64,000 nucleotides of DNA, taken from NCBI GenBank assembly GCA_019916065.1, contig CM034236.1, positions 24,562,358 to 24,626,357 on the forward strand. The letters are read 5' to 3'. The DNA comes from Vitellaria paradoxa. Lineage: Eukaryota; Streptophyta; Magnoliopsida; Ericales; Sapotaceae. This document shows positions 10,551 through 22,795 of this stretch, piece by piece. The number at the start of each line of letters is the position of its first letter. Positions within the stretch are counted from its first letter, which is position 1. The translations under genes and the position numbers were made by a program. The notes beneath the pieces are model-generated. The model did no database searches, was not told where the DNA came from, and saw only the letters and a program-made list of their open reading frames with translations.

Positions 10551-13465
10551 GTTTGCTTGAAATCTAAATCAAAGAGTGAAAGGTGGTTCCTTGATAGTGC
10601 TTACTCAAGGCATATGACGGGTGATGCAACCATATTCACTTTTTTATCTTCTAAAAATGGAGGATTTGTCACTTTTGGAGACAATAGCAAAGGAAGAATT
10701 ATTAGTATAGGTAACATTGGTAAACCTCCATTCCCTACTATTGAAAATGTATTAGTAGTTGAAGGTTTAAAACATAATTTGCTTAGTATTAGTCAATTAT
10801 GTGATAAAGATAATCGTGTTATATTTGATCATTCCCATTGCATCATAGAGAACATTAATGACCATAAGACATTATTTGTAGGGCATAGACATGAAAATGT
10901 TTATGTTGTTCATCTAAATGATTTATCCTTAAATGATGTCAAATGTATTTCGGTAATGAGTGATAATAGTTGGTTATGGCATAGAAGACTTGGACATGCT
11001 TGCATGGATTTAATTTCAAAACTTTCCAAAAATGACTTAGTTGTTGGTTTACCTAATATTAAATTTGAAAAAGACAAATTATGTGATGCATGTCAATTTG
11101 GAAAACAAGTTAAAACATCTTTCAAATCTAAAAATATAGTTTCAACTTCTAGGCCATTACAACTACTACACATGGATCTATTTGGCCCTACTAGGACTTT
11201 AAGTCTTGGTGGAAAATCATATGCACTTGTGATTGTTGATGATTACTCTAGATTTACATGGGCGGCATTCTTAGCTCATAAGGATGAAGCTTTCTATGCT
11301 TTTACAAAACTTTGTCGGAAACTTCAAAATGAAAAGGGATTTCTTATTTCTTCAATTAGAAGTGACCATGGTAGAGAACTTGAAAATTATTCTTTTGAAA
11401 AATATTGTGATGAACATGGAATAGATCATAATTTCTCGGCTCCTAGAACTCCTCAACAAAATGGTGTAGTTGAGAGGAAGAATAGGACTCTTGTAGAAAT
11501 AGCTAGAACTATGCTTTGTGAAAATAATCTACCAAAGTACTTTTGGGCCGAGACGGTTAACACCGCTTGCCATATTGTAAACCGAGTAATGATTAGACCC
11601 ATTATAAAGAAAACTCCATATGAGCTATGGAATGGAAGAAAGCCTAATATTAGCTATTTTCATGCATTTGGTTGTAAATGTTTTGTTTTAAATAATAATA
11701 AAGATAATTTAGGAAAATTTGATGCTAAATCGGATGAAGCAATATTTCTTGGATATTCTACTTCTAGTAAAGCTTATAGAGTATATAATAAAAGAACTTT
11801 AGTTGTAGAAGAATCTATTCATGTTGCATTTGATGAATCTAACACATTTTCTTCCAAGAATATTGAAAATGATGATGAAATAGGATTAGAACAAAGAATG
11901 AAAAGCATCACTATCCAAGAGCAAGAAGTAAAGTCAACGAATGAAGATAAAGAAGAACCATTAGCCATTGAAAATGCTCCAAAGCTTGATGAGTTCAAGA
12001 ACAATAAAGAAGACTTACCAAAAGAATGGAGATACATTCACAATCACCCTAAGGATTTAATCATTGGTGATCCATCCAAAGGTATAACTACTCGTTCATC
12101 TCTTAGAAATATTTGTAATAATCTAGCTTTTCTTTCTCAAATTGAGCCTAAATGTTTTCAAGAAGCCAAGAATGATGAAAGTTGGATTTTAGCTATGCAA
12201 GAAGAGCTTAATCAATTTGAAAGAAATCAAGTTTGGGATTTAGTCCCAAAACCTAATGATCATCCCGTGATTGGAACAAAATGGGTTTTTAGAAATAAAA
12301 TGGATGAATCCGGGATAGTTATTAAAAATAAAGCTCGATTGGTTGCCCAAGGTTTTAATCAAGAAGAAGGAATTGATTTTGATGAAACTTTTGCTCTGGT
12401 AGCTAGATTAGAAGCAATTAGAATGTTACTTGCAATTGCATGTTTTAGAAATTTCAAACTTTATCAAATGGATGTTAAAAGTGCTTTTCTAAATGGATAC
12501 ATTTCGGAAGAAGTTTATGTTGAACAACCTCCCGGTTTTGAAAATTATGAATTCCCAAATCATGTTTATAAATTAAAAAAGGCTTTATATGGTTTAAAAC
12601 AAGCTCCAAGATCTTGGTATGAAAGATTAAGTAAATTTTTGATTGAAAATGGTTTTACTAGAGGACAAATTGACACTATTCTTTTTATTAAAACCAAAAA
12701 TCATGATATGCTTATTATTCAAATATATGTGGATGATATTATATTTGGTGCTACTAATGACTCTCTTTGTCAAGAATTTGCTAAGAGCATGCAAGGTGAA
12801 TTTGAAATGAGTATGATGGGAGAGTTAAATTATTTTCTTGGACTTCAAATTAAGCAAACTAAGGAAGGCATCTTCATAAACCAAGCCAAGTACATAAAAG
12901 ATCTACTCAAGAGGTTTGGAATGAAAAATGCAAAGCCTATTGGGACTCCTATGAGTCCTTCAACCAAACTTGACAAGGATGAAAATGGTAAGAAAGTTGA
13001 TGAAAAACTTTATAGAGGTATGATTGGCTCACTCTTATACTTAACGGCAAGTAGACCCGATATTATGTTTAGTGTATGCATGTGCGCTAGATTTCAATCA
13101 TGCCCTAAGGAATCTCATGTTATTGCCGTTAAACGTACTCTTAGATATTTATTAGGAACACCTAATTTAGGATTATTTTATCCTAGGGATATTGCTTTTG
13201 ACCTTATTGGTTACTCCGATGCGGACTTTGCGGGATGCAAGGTTGATAGAAAAAGTACTAGTGGAACTTGTCAATTTCTAGGTTATTCACTTATATCATG
13301 GTTTAGCAAGAAGCAAAATTCCGTAGCATTATCTACTGCGGAAGCCGAGTATATCGCAGCTGGAAGTTGTTGTGCACAAATTTTATGGATGAAACAACAA
13401 TTGGAAGATTTTGGACTCTACTTTGATCATATTCCAATTAATTGTGATAATACTAGTGCTATTAA
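10551..13465 (+). pseudogene. D: copia pol (protease, integrase, RT, RNase H), 3'-truncated
   Basis: Long open frame, about 970 residues, without an internal stop. Order: protease with FLDSAYSRHMTGD (the DSG motif reads DSA, likely harmful); integrase zinc finger (HRRLGHACM...CDACQFGK, about residues 140-185); integrase core with Asp in LLHMDLFGP, Asp in RSDHGREL and Glu in GVVERKNRT; RT with WVFRNKMDESG, the YQMDVKSAFLNG block and catalytic YVDD at about 724; RNase H with YSDADFAG and STAEAEYIAA. After CDNTSAINLS the sequence switches to an inverted gypsy LTR, so the end of RNase H and the 3' LTR are gone. The frame then reads about 15 foreign residues to a stop at 13511. Confidence 0.93.
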
Positions 13466-14190
13466 TTTATCACCGGGACATGGAATTGAGCTCCGATTCA
13501 CGCTAGTGTAACAAAGGTCAATTATATGACAGGGTTTCGTTTTCGAAAATCAACCTAAAATTACAATTCTTACGTTATCATTCAAAAGAAAATAAATTCA
13601 TTTCAATTTGCTTTATCCGAGCCTAAGACCTTTGACTTCATTACGAACCTAGGTTAAAACCAAGAAAAGCCCTAGCCTAGCATAGCGAAAGTATAAACAA
13701 AGCAATTTGAAAAGAGAAACATCTTCATCATGCAACAAAACACAAGAACGAAATAGACTGGAAAGATTTAAAACAATTTCAAAAGCAAATCAATCCAAAT
13801 TAAGACTACGAAATACTACGAAGCAAGAATAATAGACAAAGCTATAGAGAATAATAAAACTTTAATTCAAATGGAGTAACAAGTAGAATTTATAGATTAA
13901 TCTTAATACAAAGACGAAAGAAAGCTTGAACAGTCCAAAGCAAAATAAAAAACTTAACCCTAATCTAAACTAAACTAAGAAAAAAGAAGAAGTGCGTAGG
14001 GTTTTCGTCCCTCGATACATCAGAAATCTACCCTTTTATATCATTACATAATTCTGGGGCAAAATGGTAAAATTACACTCTAACTTCTTCTGAACATGTG
14101 CTGGAGAAGACATCATGGGCGCCCATGGTTGATGTGGGGCGCCCATAGTACAAGTTTTTGATGAAGTCCTCAAAGAATGGCATGAAAAAC
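13466..14190 (-). repeat. F: LTR part 1 (minus strand)
   Basis: The first 220 bases match, inverted, the A LTR at about 22800-23015. The rest matches, in the same orientation, LTR I1 near 58080-58330. A minus-strand TATA-like box (plus-strand CTTTTATATCATT) is at about 14034-14046, and GGGCGCCC palindromes are at 14117-14124 and 14137-14144. The 3' end of the LTR is missing at the junction with D. The LTR continues at 17119 after nested LTR L. Confidence 0.78.
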
Positions 14191-14681
14191 TGTCACGCCC
14201 CGGATCTCGTGACCCGAGGGGTGAGTGATAAACACACACACATGCACTAACATAACCAATCCCATGATCAGAGCAACGCAACGTAAGCTAGTGAGCCCAA
14301 GACATAAAATAACATAAGTTAAAACATGACTGTTGCCAAATCACTAACTACATACACCATTCCCAAATCGTATAACCTTGGCCTTATGGCCATTACAACC
14401 AAATCGAAGGAGTTTATAAATGTACAACGTTACAATTCCCAAAAGAAATTTAAACTAGATGACCAAGAGCTTTGCTAAGCTTGGTAGGGCTCATGCATAA
14501 CCTCCTAATCCAAGCCCCTTAGCCCACTTGGTTGATATTGGCTGTACATGCATCAAAGTCTGTAAGGATGTGAGCACGGGTCCACTTGTGCCCACAAAGT
14601 CTCAAGAAAACATATATGGTATGCAATCTAACCATGTAATGCATCCCAAATAAGGTTATCCATTTTAACATTATCTATATT

Positions 14682-15313
14682 CATAACATTACATTATCAT
14701 ATCCATCGACCAAACTAGGTGAAAACATATACTCAAGCAACAATGTCAAAGTTTAAGATTTCAATTTCGATTAATGTTTATGTTTTACAATACAAACTTC
14801 GATTCCATTCACATTCCAACACTATTTCATCATTCAATATCATTCCATCAAATAACCATATTCAGATCATCATCCATTCATCATCACATTACACAACCAT
14901 AGCCAAACAAGTCATCAGGGATTGGGTGCATACACACTATCGTCTTTTATGGGCCAATACCCAATGGAAATGATAAACCGACGTTGTCGTTTAGGATCAT
15001 AACATTACATTATCATATCCATCGACCAAACTAGGTGAAAACATATACTCAAGCAACAATGTCAAAGTTTAAGATTTCAATTTCGATTAATGTTTATGTT
15101 TTGCAATACAAACTTCGATTCCATTCACATTCCAACACTATTTCATCATTCAATATCATTCCATCAAATAACCATATTCACATCATCATCCATTCATCAT
15201 CACATTACACAACCATAACCAAACAAGTCATCAGGGGTTGGGTGCATACACACTATCGTCTTTTATGGGCCAATACCCAATGGAAATGATAAACCGATGT
15301 CGTCGTTTAGGAT
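14682..15313. repeat. 316-bp tandem duplication inside LTR L
   Basis: Two copies, 14682-14997 and 14998-15313, differ at only a handful of positions (for example A/G at 14923 against 15239). Each contains an identical-looking 84-codon ORF, which is a by-product of the duplication. Near identity implies a recent event, or gene-conversion-like homogenisation. Confidence 0.9.
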
Positions 15314-15985
15314 CACTGTCCAGGGCCACGAGGAGCCAAAAACACACACAATGTTGTGGGCTACTAACCCACTGGCATTGACACCAAACCCTGCGCAGGT
15401 TTTGGGACTCTCAACCCGAGGGTACTCTCTAAACCCTTCCTATTTCTGCACCCCACCACGGCCCCCGCACACAAATAATCATTCATCACATGACATCTCA
15501 TCATTCATGGATTCACATTCAACCTTATACACTTTCTCACAACACATTTCCACATTTTGGTTCATCCCACAATTCATCACATATCAACATTGATCAAACA
15601 TCATTAAACATTCAACATTTTTCAATGTTATGAATATGAGTTCCCTTTTGTCAAGTCACAATTCATTAAATTAGTATCAAGTTCATAAACTTCAACATTT
15701 AGTTTATATTAAGGCATATTCACAATTCTCTTCAATTAAGACTCTTATCTCAAAGTAGACTTCCAATTCATTTCATTCACGGCAGTAAACATTCCCCTTT
15801 ACAAGCTTAAATTCATAGGTTTAAGATAATCAATCCTTTATCACTCTTAAGGGCTCAATTCCATTTTAAAATTAATGCAATTAATCAATTAAAAGTTTCA
15901 TATAAAAAGAAATTACCAACACATTCATAAGTATAGGGTAGGAGGTCAAACTAAGCAAAGACAAGAAAAGTCACCTGCTCTCGGT

Positions 15986-16095
15986 GGGTGCCCCACATAA
16001 GTTCACGGGCGCCCCTCAAGGGTCATGGGCGCCCCACATAAATTCACGGGCACCCCTCAAGGGTCATGGGCGCCCCACCTAAGTTCACGGGCGCC
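15986..16095. repeat. 41-bp GGGCGCC tandem repeat inside LTR L
   Basis: Units start at 15986, 16027 and 16068 (the last partial). Each unit has two GGGCGCC-type palindromes, separated by CACATAA and TCAAGGGTCAT words. A related GC-rich cluster lies at about 16872-16950. Confidence 0.8.
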
Positions 16096-17118
16096 TTTCT
16101 GTTGTCCAGAATGTTACTCTGCTCCGGTTTAAGCTTTAAGCCATGTTTCTAGGTTCCAAACTTTACCCAATCCAATACCTAACCTAATATCTCATTTTCT
16201 TAGGTTGACTAGGACCTAGAAGACTCTAAAAAGTTCATCAAAACCAATTTTAATCCATCCATTCCTTCAATACAAAAATCTTGATTCAACCTATACATAT
16301 ATATATACACACCCATTTATCCACACAAATTCCACCTCCAAGGTTCTCAAATCTTAAATAAAATTCATAGAAGTATTTACTAGCTCAAATACATCCCATA
16401 TATTCTAAAATGAGACTAGGAATCCCTACCACAAGTGGTAAGAAGATAGTTCAACAAAAGGGTGTCTTGAGCTTCCAAACCCTCAAACTTTGATGAGGTC
16501 AAGCTCCTCCCTCCTTGATCAAAACTACAAACAAATTACATAGAGAGGTTTCTTAAGGTTCTAATTTTAATCTTGTAAAAGGAATTTGAGTTCTACAAAG
16601 ATTTGGAAGACCTACCTTTGAAAACCCAACCGGTTCCTCCTTCGGTCTTCCTTTGCTCTTCTTTTGCTTCCCTAGCCGATTCTCCCTTCTTCCAAGCCAC
16701 TTCTCTCTCTCTCTCTTGCATCAAATCAATCTAAAAAATATATATAACAATATTTTTAATCCCCAAACAGTAATCCTCAGGTCTCCCCTCACCCCTAGCT
16801 AGGCATAGGTGTCAATAGGGTTAGGTCTCGGCTGTCCAACCAGAGAACACCCTACTGCTGGTTTTTTGTACAAGTGGGGCACCCCTCATGGACCATGGGC
16901 GCCTGTCCTAGACCCATGGGTGCCCCTCCTCTACCTTGGGCGCCCCTCTGCATGCCCCCAAGTTAAAATGTTGACTTTTGAGCTATTTTGCCCATTTCTT
17001 CCAATTTTACACCCCTAAGTCATCTTTAATGACTAATATTACTTAATTAACATACTAACTTGCCCAAAACATGTTAAAACCATCAAATTATATTAACATG
17101 AAAATTTAGGGTACTACA

Positions 17119-17818
17119 AAAATAGTCAAAAACTTCCTCTCTGTGGGCGCCCACCTAATGAATAGTGGGGCACCCAAAGGTCCTCAAGGGCACCCAAGGG
17201 TATAGGTGGGGCGCCCATGCCACTTGTGGGGCACCCATGGTTGAGGTGGGGCGCCCGTCTGCAACTACAGTGAATAGTTCTTCTTTGACAGCTTTCTGTC
17301 CCTAACTTACGGTGCGATTTTGACCCTCAAGATGATTGATTTGGGCTTTGGCTATAACACGAAAGTTGTAGCCCTTCAAGTCTTGCTTCTAACCAAAAAA
17401 GAATGGCAGCATTTCGAGTTGTGGTGAAAAAGTTATGGCTGGAAAACTGAGAGGGTGTTGAGCTGGAACTTCAACCGCACATCACTTCAACTAGTTCGAA
17501 CTTCAAACCACTTCCTTCTCCTTGGCACCCATGGTAGTTGATCTTATGCCTTGGGATGGCTCTTGGGAAGTTGAAGAAGTCTTGGGAGTCTTTGGACTCT
17601 TCTTGCACTTTCTTTATTTTGGCTTACCTTGGCTCCTCCTCACATGTAATCTTGGTGTTGTTTGGGCCAAAAACACCATATTATATCACCTAAAATATAC
17701 ACACACCAAGAATGCATGGAAATGAGATAATCACACTAACACATCGCCAATAATAACTGTAAATTCATAATTAGCATGCTCAATATATATATAATTGTAT
17801 AATAATGCATGCTAATCA
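17119..17818 (-). repeat. F: LTR part 2 (minus strand) with LTR start
   Basis: Continuation of the F LTR after nested L. On the minus strand the LTR starts TGATTAGCATGC, ending here at 17817-17818. GGGCGCCC occurs at 17145-17152, with several variants to about 17255. It matches LTR I1 (58340-59218), except that I1 has about 215 extra bases near the LTR start. The base after the end begins GCAGACATTGCTAAC, which resumes A, giving a target site next to GCAGA. Confidence 0.8.
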
Positions 17819-19105
17819 GCAGACATTGCTAACTTTCTAGTGATCGGCCAGATGCCTTCCCATTGGGTAAAGGTTGATAGAGTTAAGTTCTTACGCAATG
17901 TGCGTAGCTTCTTTTGGGATGAGCCTTACCTTTACAAGTATTGCTCTAACCAAATTGTGAGACGATGCATTCCGGATAGTGAGATTTCCAGTGTCATTGA
18001 GTTTTGCCATGCCTTGGCTTATGGGGGTCACTTCTCTACCAAGAAAACTACTGCCAAGATCCTTCAAAGTGGATTTTATTAGCCCTTGATGTTCAAGGAT
18101 GTGCATAACTTCTGTTTGAGGTGTGACCGCTGCCAACGATTAGGAGCCTTTTCCAAGCGTAATGAGATGCCCCAGAATCCTGTTATTATTTTGGAGATCT
18201 TTGATTGTTGGGGGATAGATTTCATGCACCCATTTCCTATATCATTTGGTTTTGAGTACATTCTTGTGGCTATTGACTATGTTTCCAAATGGGTAGAAGC
18301 CATTGCCACTCGCACCAATGACCATCATGTGGTGGTCAAGTTTTTGAAAAAATACATTTTCTCACGTTTTGGGATGCCTCAGGCTATCACTAATGATGGT
18401 GGGAAGCATTTTTGCAATCGGCCTGTAGGTATCTTAATGCGTAGATATGGTATGACTTATAAGGTAGGGACTTCCTAACACCCCCAAAATAGTGGCCAGG
18501 TTGAGTTGGCAAATAGGAAGATAAAAGGCATTCTTGAGAAAACGGTTAACCCTACACGAAAGGATTGGTCTTTGCGGCTAGTTGATGCATTATGGGCTTA
18601 TCGTATGGCTTATAAGACTATTCTAGGCATGTCTCCCTATTGTCTTGTCTTTGGCATGGCTTGCCATCTACCCATTGAGATGGAACATCGAGCCTACTGG
18701 GTAATCCAGCAATTTAATAAGAGTCTAGATGATGCCGGCATTCTTTGAAGGCTTCAACTGAATGAACTTGACGAATTGAGAAATGATGCTTTCGAGAATG
18801 CAAAAATTGCCAAGGCTAAAATGAAGGATTTACATGATAGGCACATCCTTAGGAAATCCTTCCATGTGGGCCAGAAAGTCTTGTTGTATAACTCAAGGTT
18901 ACATCTCTTTCCTGGGAAGCTAAGGTCTCGGTGGTCGGGTCCTTTTACCATCACTTCTATTTCAGAGCATGGTGTGTGTGAGGTGCATAACCTATGCAAC
19001 AACACTACTTTCAAAGTGAATGGCCACTGTCTCAAGCCATACTTGGAGAATTTCGTGGCTGAGATTGAGACTTGGGAACTTACCGACCCTCTTCTTTTTG
19101 AGTAG
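17819..19105 (+). pseudogene. A: Ty3/gypsy integrase
   Basis: Continues A's pol after the F insertion, in register with B at 39340-40616. The H2C2 zinc finger is visible (FCHALAYGGHFS...CLRCDRC), then the integrase core with Asp in CWGIDFMHPF, Asp in ITNDGGKHF and Glu in [10 protein letters not shown], then the C-terminal region ([38 protein letters not shown]). Inactive: in-frame TAG at about 18080, TAA at about 18476 and TGA at about 18746. Most stops look like G-to-A or C-to-T transitions, as expected of methylated heterochromatic DNA. Integrase would insert the cDNA into the genome. Confidence 0.9.
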
Positions 19106-20032
19106 TGCTTTAAAGTCCATATTTGTAAATAGTGTCTGTATTTTTGTTTTTCCTTTGTCATGTTTTGTTTTTCTTTCAATGCTTGTGTTGTTTAGAAGTC
19201 TTGAGTCTAGATTAGGGAGTGTAAATACGAGCATTTAGGACCCTTTTGTTTGAAAAACAAATTTCAACTTTTTAAGGGCACCCCTCACTTTTCATGGGCG
19301 CCTGTCTTGCACCCGAGCCCAACCATGGGCTCCCGTGAAGGGCATGTGCTTCGTTTTAATGGGTTACGTGACCCCACGTTGGGCAATGAGTTTACATCAC
19401 TGCCCTTTTGGCTGAACACTCCTTTGCCTTCTTCCTTGCCCGATTTCTTCACACTTGAAGCCCCATCAATGGCTTTGCCTTACTCTCCATCTTGACCATC
19501 ATTCCATGAAATTTTCTTCTTTATTGGATCGTGGCTGGGGAGTTCTCACTTGGTTCTTCCTTTGTGCGTGGGTATCTGTTTGGGGATGGAAAAAGAGTTC
19601 TCCTTTTGTTGAGGTAAGTTGGATATATGTGTTGGGTGCTTGGATGATGCTATTTGGTTTTGGTTTTTGGTACAATTTGATGATTCTTGGGTTCAATTTG
19701 TTGATTTTGGAGGATTGGGGATGGATGTGTTTTTTGTGATGGGAGTTCTTGAATGTTGCCTACCAAGTGTTTGAGAAATTGCCTCAACCATGTTGTGTTG
19801 GCCAAATGGGAGTGTGAGTAATGTTTTATGTTCTAGATTCTCCAAGGAATGCATTTGATGTTGTGGGCTTATGTTTAATGCATAGGAGGATGGTGCAACA
19901 AAAGTGCATACCAAGTGTTTGAGATATTGTTTCACCTAAGTTGTTTGAGTGTGCATTGGGGGTTGTACTTGAAAGTGAGCTGTGTGATACTTTGTGATCC
20001 TTTTTACTACATATTTAGCTTGCCATTGAATC
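19106..20032 (+). other. A: spacer between pol and the env-like ORF
   Basis: Non-coding. A GC-rich cluster at 19275-19345 carries CATGGGCGCCTGTC and GGGCACCCCTCA, matching words in LTRs F and L. A T-rich acceptor-like sequence ends ATTTAG at 20018, 14 bases before the env-like ATG. ORFs here are rich in Trp and Phe and I do not regard them as genes. Confidence 0.6.
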
Positions 20033-21378
20033 ATGGGAAGACATAGAAAGCAGGCCCGACTTGAGGAGCGTGGGGAATCCTCTCAAGCTAGATGATCTAA
20101 GAGGCATCATGAACCTACACCTCCACCCTCTTCTTCGTCTGAGGAAGAAGAGGTGGCTTTCACTGAGGAGAATGAGAGTGCGGGTGATACTTCTTTATCT
20201 GAGGAGGCAGTGCCCTCCTCTCCCGAGGACTCTCATACTGATGATCATAGGGGTGAGGATGGAGATGAGCCACCATTTGATTCCTATCGGCTTAGGAATT
20301 TCACTCACCAATTGGAGTTTGAGACTTGTTGGAGCCATAAGCTTGTGTTATGTGAGCGAGGAATCTGATTGTCACACTTTCCTACCCTTCGAGATATTTT
20401 CACAAGTAGGGGGTGGGTTCAGGCTATGTCTTTTCGTGCTTTTGCTGACCCGGTGCTAGTGCAGGAATTCTTTGCGAGTGTCAAGGTTTATGCACCGGAT
20501 GAGGGTGAGCCGTAACTTTTGGTTAAGGTACGTGGGCGACGCTTTCACCTCACAGCATCTACTACCGCTTCATTTCTCGATCTTGCACGGGTGGCGGATC
20601 CTGGCTACCCTTACTCTGAGGTTACCTATCCTTCTTGGGATACATTGGCCGCTGCTCTTTCTGATAGTTCTCACTGGACTTGGGGGTTTGTTTCTCAATT
20701 TCCAAAGAAGAAATTAAGTCCCATATACCGAGTCCTTCATGAGCTTTCCTGTAGTAAGATTTTCCCATTGGTGCATGGTGATTCTGTTAGTCTAGAGCAT
20801 GCTGCACTACTTTATGCCATTGCCTCTGGAGTTCCCATCGATCTTGCTTCTGTGATCTTTGATACAATCATTCAGCGGGCTATGAGTATTACACCACGTT
20901 CCGTGCTACCCTTTGGTGGATTCCTTACTGGTATTATCAAGCAATTTGGGGTGGTTATGGAGGACACTGCTAGAACTGTTCTTCCTTCTGTTATGATATC
21001 TGAGTCCACCGGTGCCCGGAGTACAGCTCAGTTGCACTTACGGGATCCTCTTGCTACTGTGCGGCCCAGTTCTTCTTCTGCCATGGGATCCTCTACTTCA
21101 TAGCTCCACCGATCACTTCTAAACCTTCACGTCCACCCCCGCCAGTTCGGCGGCGCGATGTTCTTCAGTATATGGATGCTCGCTTGCAACATGTGGAGGC
21201 TGAGCGTCCTACCATTCGTGGCTCATTAGCTGGGACTGAGGGCGAGCAGGCTGCTCAGTGCCGATTATTGGAATCTCATAGTGCTACTTTGGATTCGATC
21301 CTTGCAGCTCTTCGTGCTTTGGGTCCTACTGCTCCACCTCCTCCTGACCCATATTTTGATCACCCTGAAAGCCTGTAG
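20033..21378 (+). pseudogene. A: env-like ORF, broken
   Basis: Starts MGRHRKQARLEERGES at 20033. An acidic Ser/Glu/Asp-rich N-terminus follows, then the same domain as the other env-like ORFs (LVQEFFASVKVY, VRGRRFHLTASTTASFLDLARV, HAALLYAIASGVPIDLASVIFDTI, VLPFGGFLTGIIKQFG), then a helical, Pro-ended tail (DARLQHVEAE to PPPPDPYFDHPESL). Broken by in-frame TGA near 20093, TGA at 20366 and TAA near 20513. A frameshift or stop near 21101 puts the tail in another frame. No signal peptide or membrane span is seen. Its place between pol and the 3'UTR matches B 41601-42689. Confidence 0.75.
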
Positions 21379-22795
21379 TTTGTTAGGCTAGTTTGATATG
21401 TTGACCTTGTGTTGCTAGTTTAGGTCTCTGTTTTGTGGTTCACTGTGTATTGACCTAACACTTTCTTTTTGGAGTGTTGGCTAGAGTTGGTTTAGGTTGA
21501 TCTTTTGTACTCTCTTTATTTTTTCTTTAATGCAAGTCAACACTCTCTTTGTGGTGTAGTAGTTTACTTTCTTTTGGTTTTCTTATATTTTCTTACGTTT
21601 ACTACTAACTCTTTCTCTTGTCTTATTTTTCCTTTATTTTTCTTTTATTTTCTTTCTAACATTTTCTCTTGTATAATTTTTTCCTTTCTTCAAATAAGGA
21701 AGCTCTTGAGGTAATATCCACTCTTTTTACCTTCATTTTCTACATTTTGAGCATAACACTTGGATATCTGTTGTTGGTTGTTGTTGGAAGTGCTGTAGAA
21801 ACTAGGTTGGGGGGTGTTCTTTATTACTTATGGGGATTCTTGTTTTGGATGCCTGCTTGGCTTATGTGTTACATATTGTTTACTTTTTATGCTCATCATC
21901 ATCATGCTCACTTTGCACACTACGGACCCACATATGCTTCCTCGTTCTCACATTGAGGACACTGTTTAGTTTAGGTTGGGGGGGTAGAGTTCGCATGATG
22001 ACCCTTTGTGCTAAAATTGTCAAATTTTTCAAATGATGACCCTTTGTGCTAAAATTGTCAAATTTTTCAAAATTTGAGCATCTTTGAGCTTACATACTTG
22101 ACTTAGCACATTTGTACCTGAATGTTGGCCCTTTTTGGTTTGGTTGATTGTGGATTTGAGTAAGAGAGTGATGAATGAGTCTTGTTCAAGCTTTGATAGA
22201 AAACTTAATTTAAGTTGAGTGTGTCATGACCTTGTGCATTTCTAGCTATCATGGAAGAACTTATGTGTTTAAGAGTGAACTTTGTCTAACATTGGTCAAT
22301 GGAGCATCTTTGGACTAAGTGGAGACTTTTACCCCTCTAGTGGTGAGCTTTAGAGCCATTATTCTTTTCATGAGGGGTTGCACATTATTTCAGCTCAATT
22401 GTTCTCTATTTTGGTTTTCAATGCCCTAGTTGCATCACACACTTGCATGAGTAGTCACTTGGCGCATATGAGTTGTTTGTGAGCTTAGAACATGATGCTA
22501 GGCCCTCTTTGCTATTTTGAGCCTTTTTGTCCTTTCTTGATACGACATTATCCTAGGAACCAACTTGAAGCTTTACAATAAAGTGTGTGATTTAAATTTT
22601 TCTCTTCTTGGTACACCTCTCATATGATATCCCTTATACCCCATTCACACACTTTAAGCCTTACCTGTATATGTCTTGGCCTAGGAAAATGCCTCAAAGT
22701 CTAAGTTGGGAATGTGGGGTTGGGAATGTAAGCTTTAGAGATGTAAATGAGGATGAATGCTAGGATGAGAATTTTTACATTGTATAGTTCATTCT
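21379..22795 (+). other. A: 3'UTR
   Basis: Non-coding. Two GGTTGGGGGG-type polypurine tracts occur (about 21806-21815 and 21974-21984), the second preceded by hairpin ACATTG-AGGA-CACTGT at 21950-21965. From about 22130 to 22745 it is clearly related to the B 3'UTR (43680-44280). The terminal conserved block, final polypurine tract and LTR start are missing; LTR interior follows at about 22796. Confidence 0.65.

Larger units (their letters stand above)
14191..17118. repeat. L: solo LTR (about 2.9 kb) nested in the F LTR
   Basis: Begins TGTCACGCCCCGGATC and ends GGGTACTACA, so it has TG...CA ends without long terminal inverted repeats. Flanks are AAAAC and AAAAT, a one-mismatch 5-bp duplication. 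Removing it joins two halves of the F LTR as in I1 (58330-58380). No coding, primer site or polypurine tract lies inside. It contains a 316-bp tandem duplication and GGGCGCC-rich repeats. Orientation and family are not certain; long LTRs of this kind occur in Ty3/gypsy chromoviruses. Confidence 0.65.

Noticed and set aside
14719..15289. Two near-identical 84-aa ORFs
   Set aside because: By-product of the 316-bp duplication inside a non-coding LTR; no upstream signals and a composition typical of AT-rich DNA.
19455..19739. 94-aa Trp/Phe-rich ORF in A's spacer
   Set aside because: Low-complexity T/G-rich DNA; no counterpart in B and no known domain.
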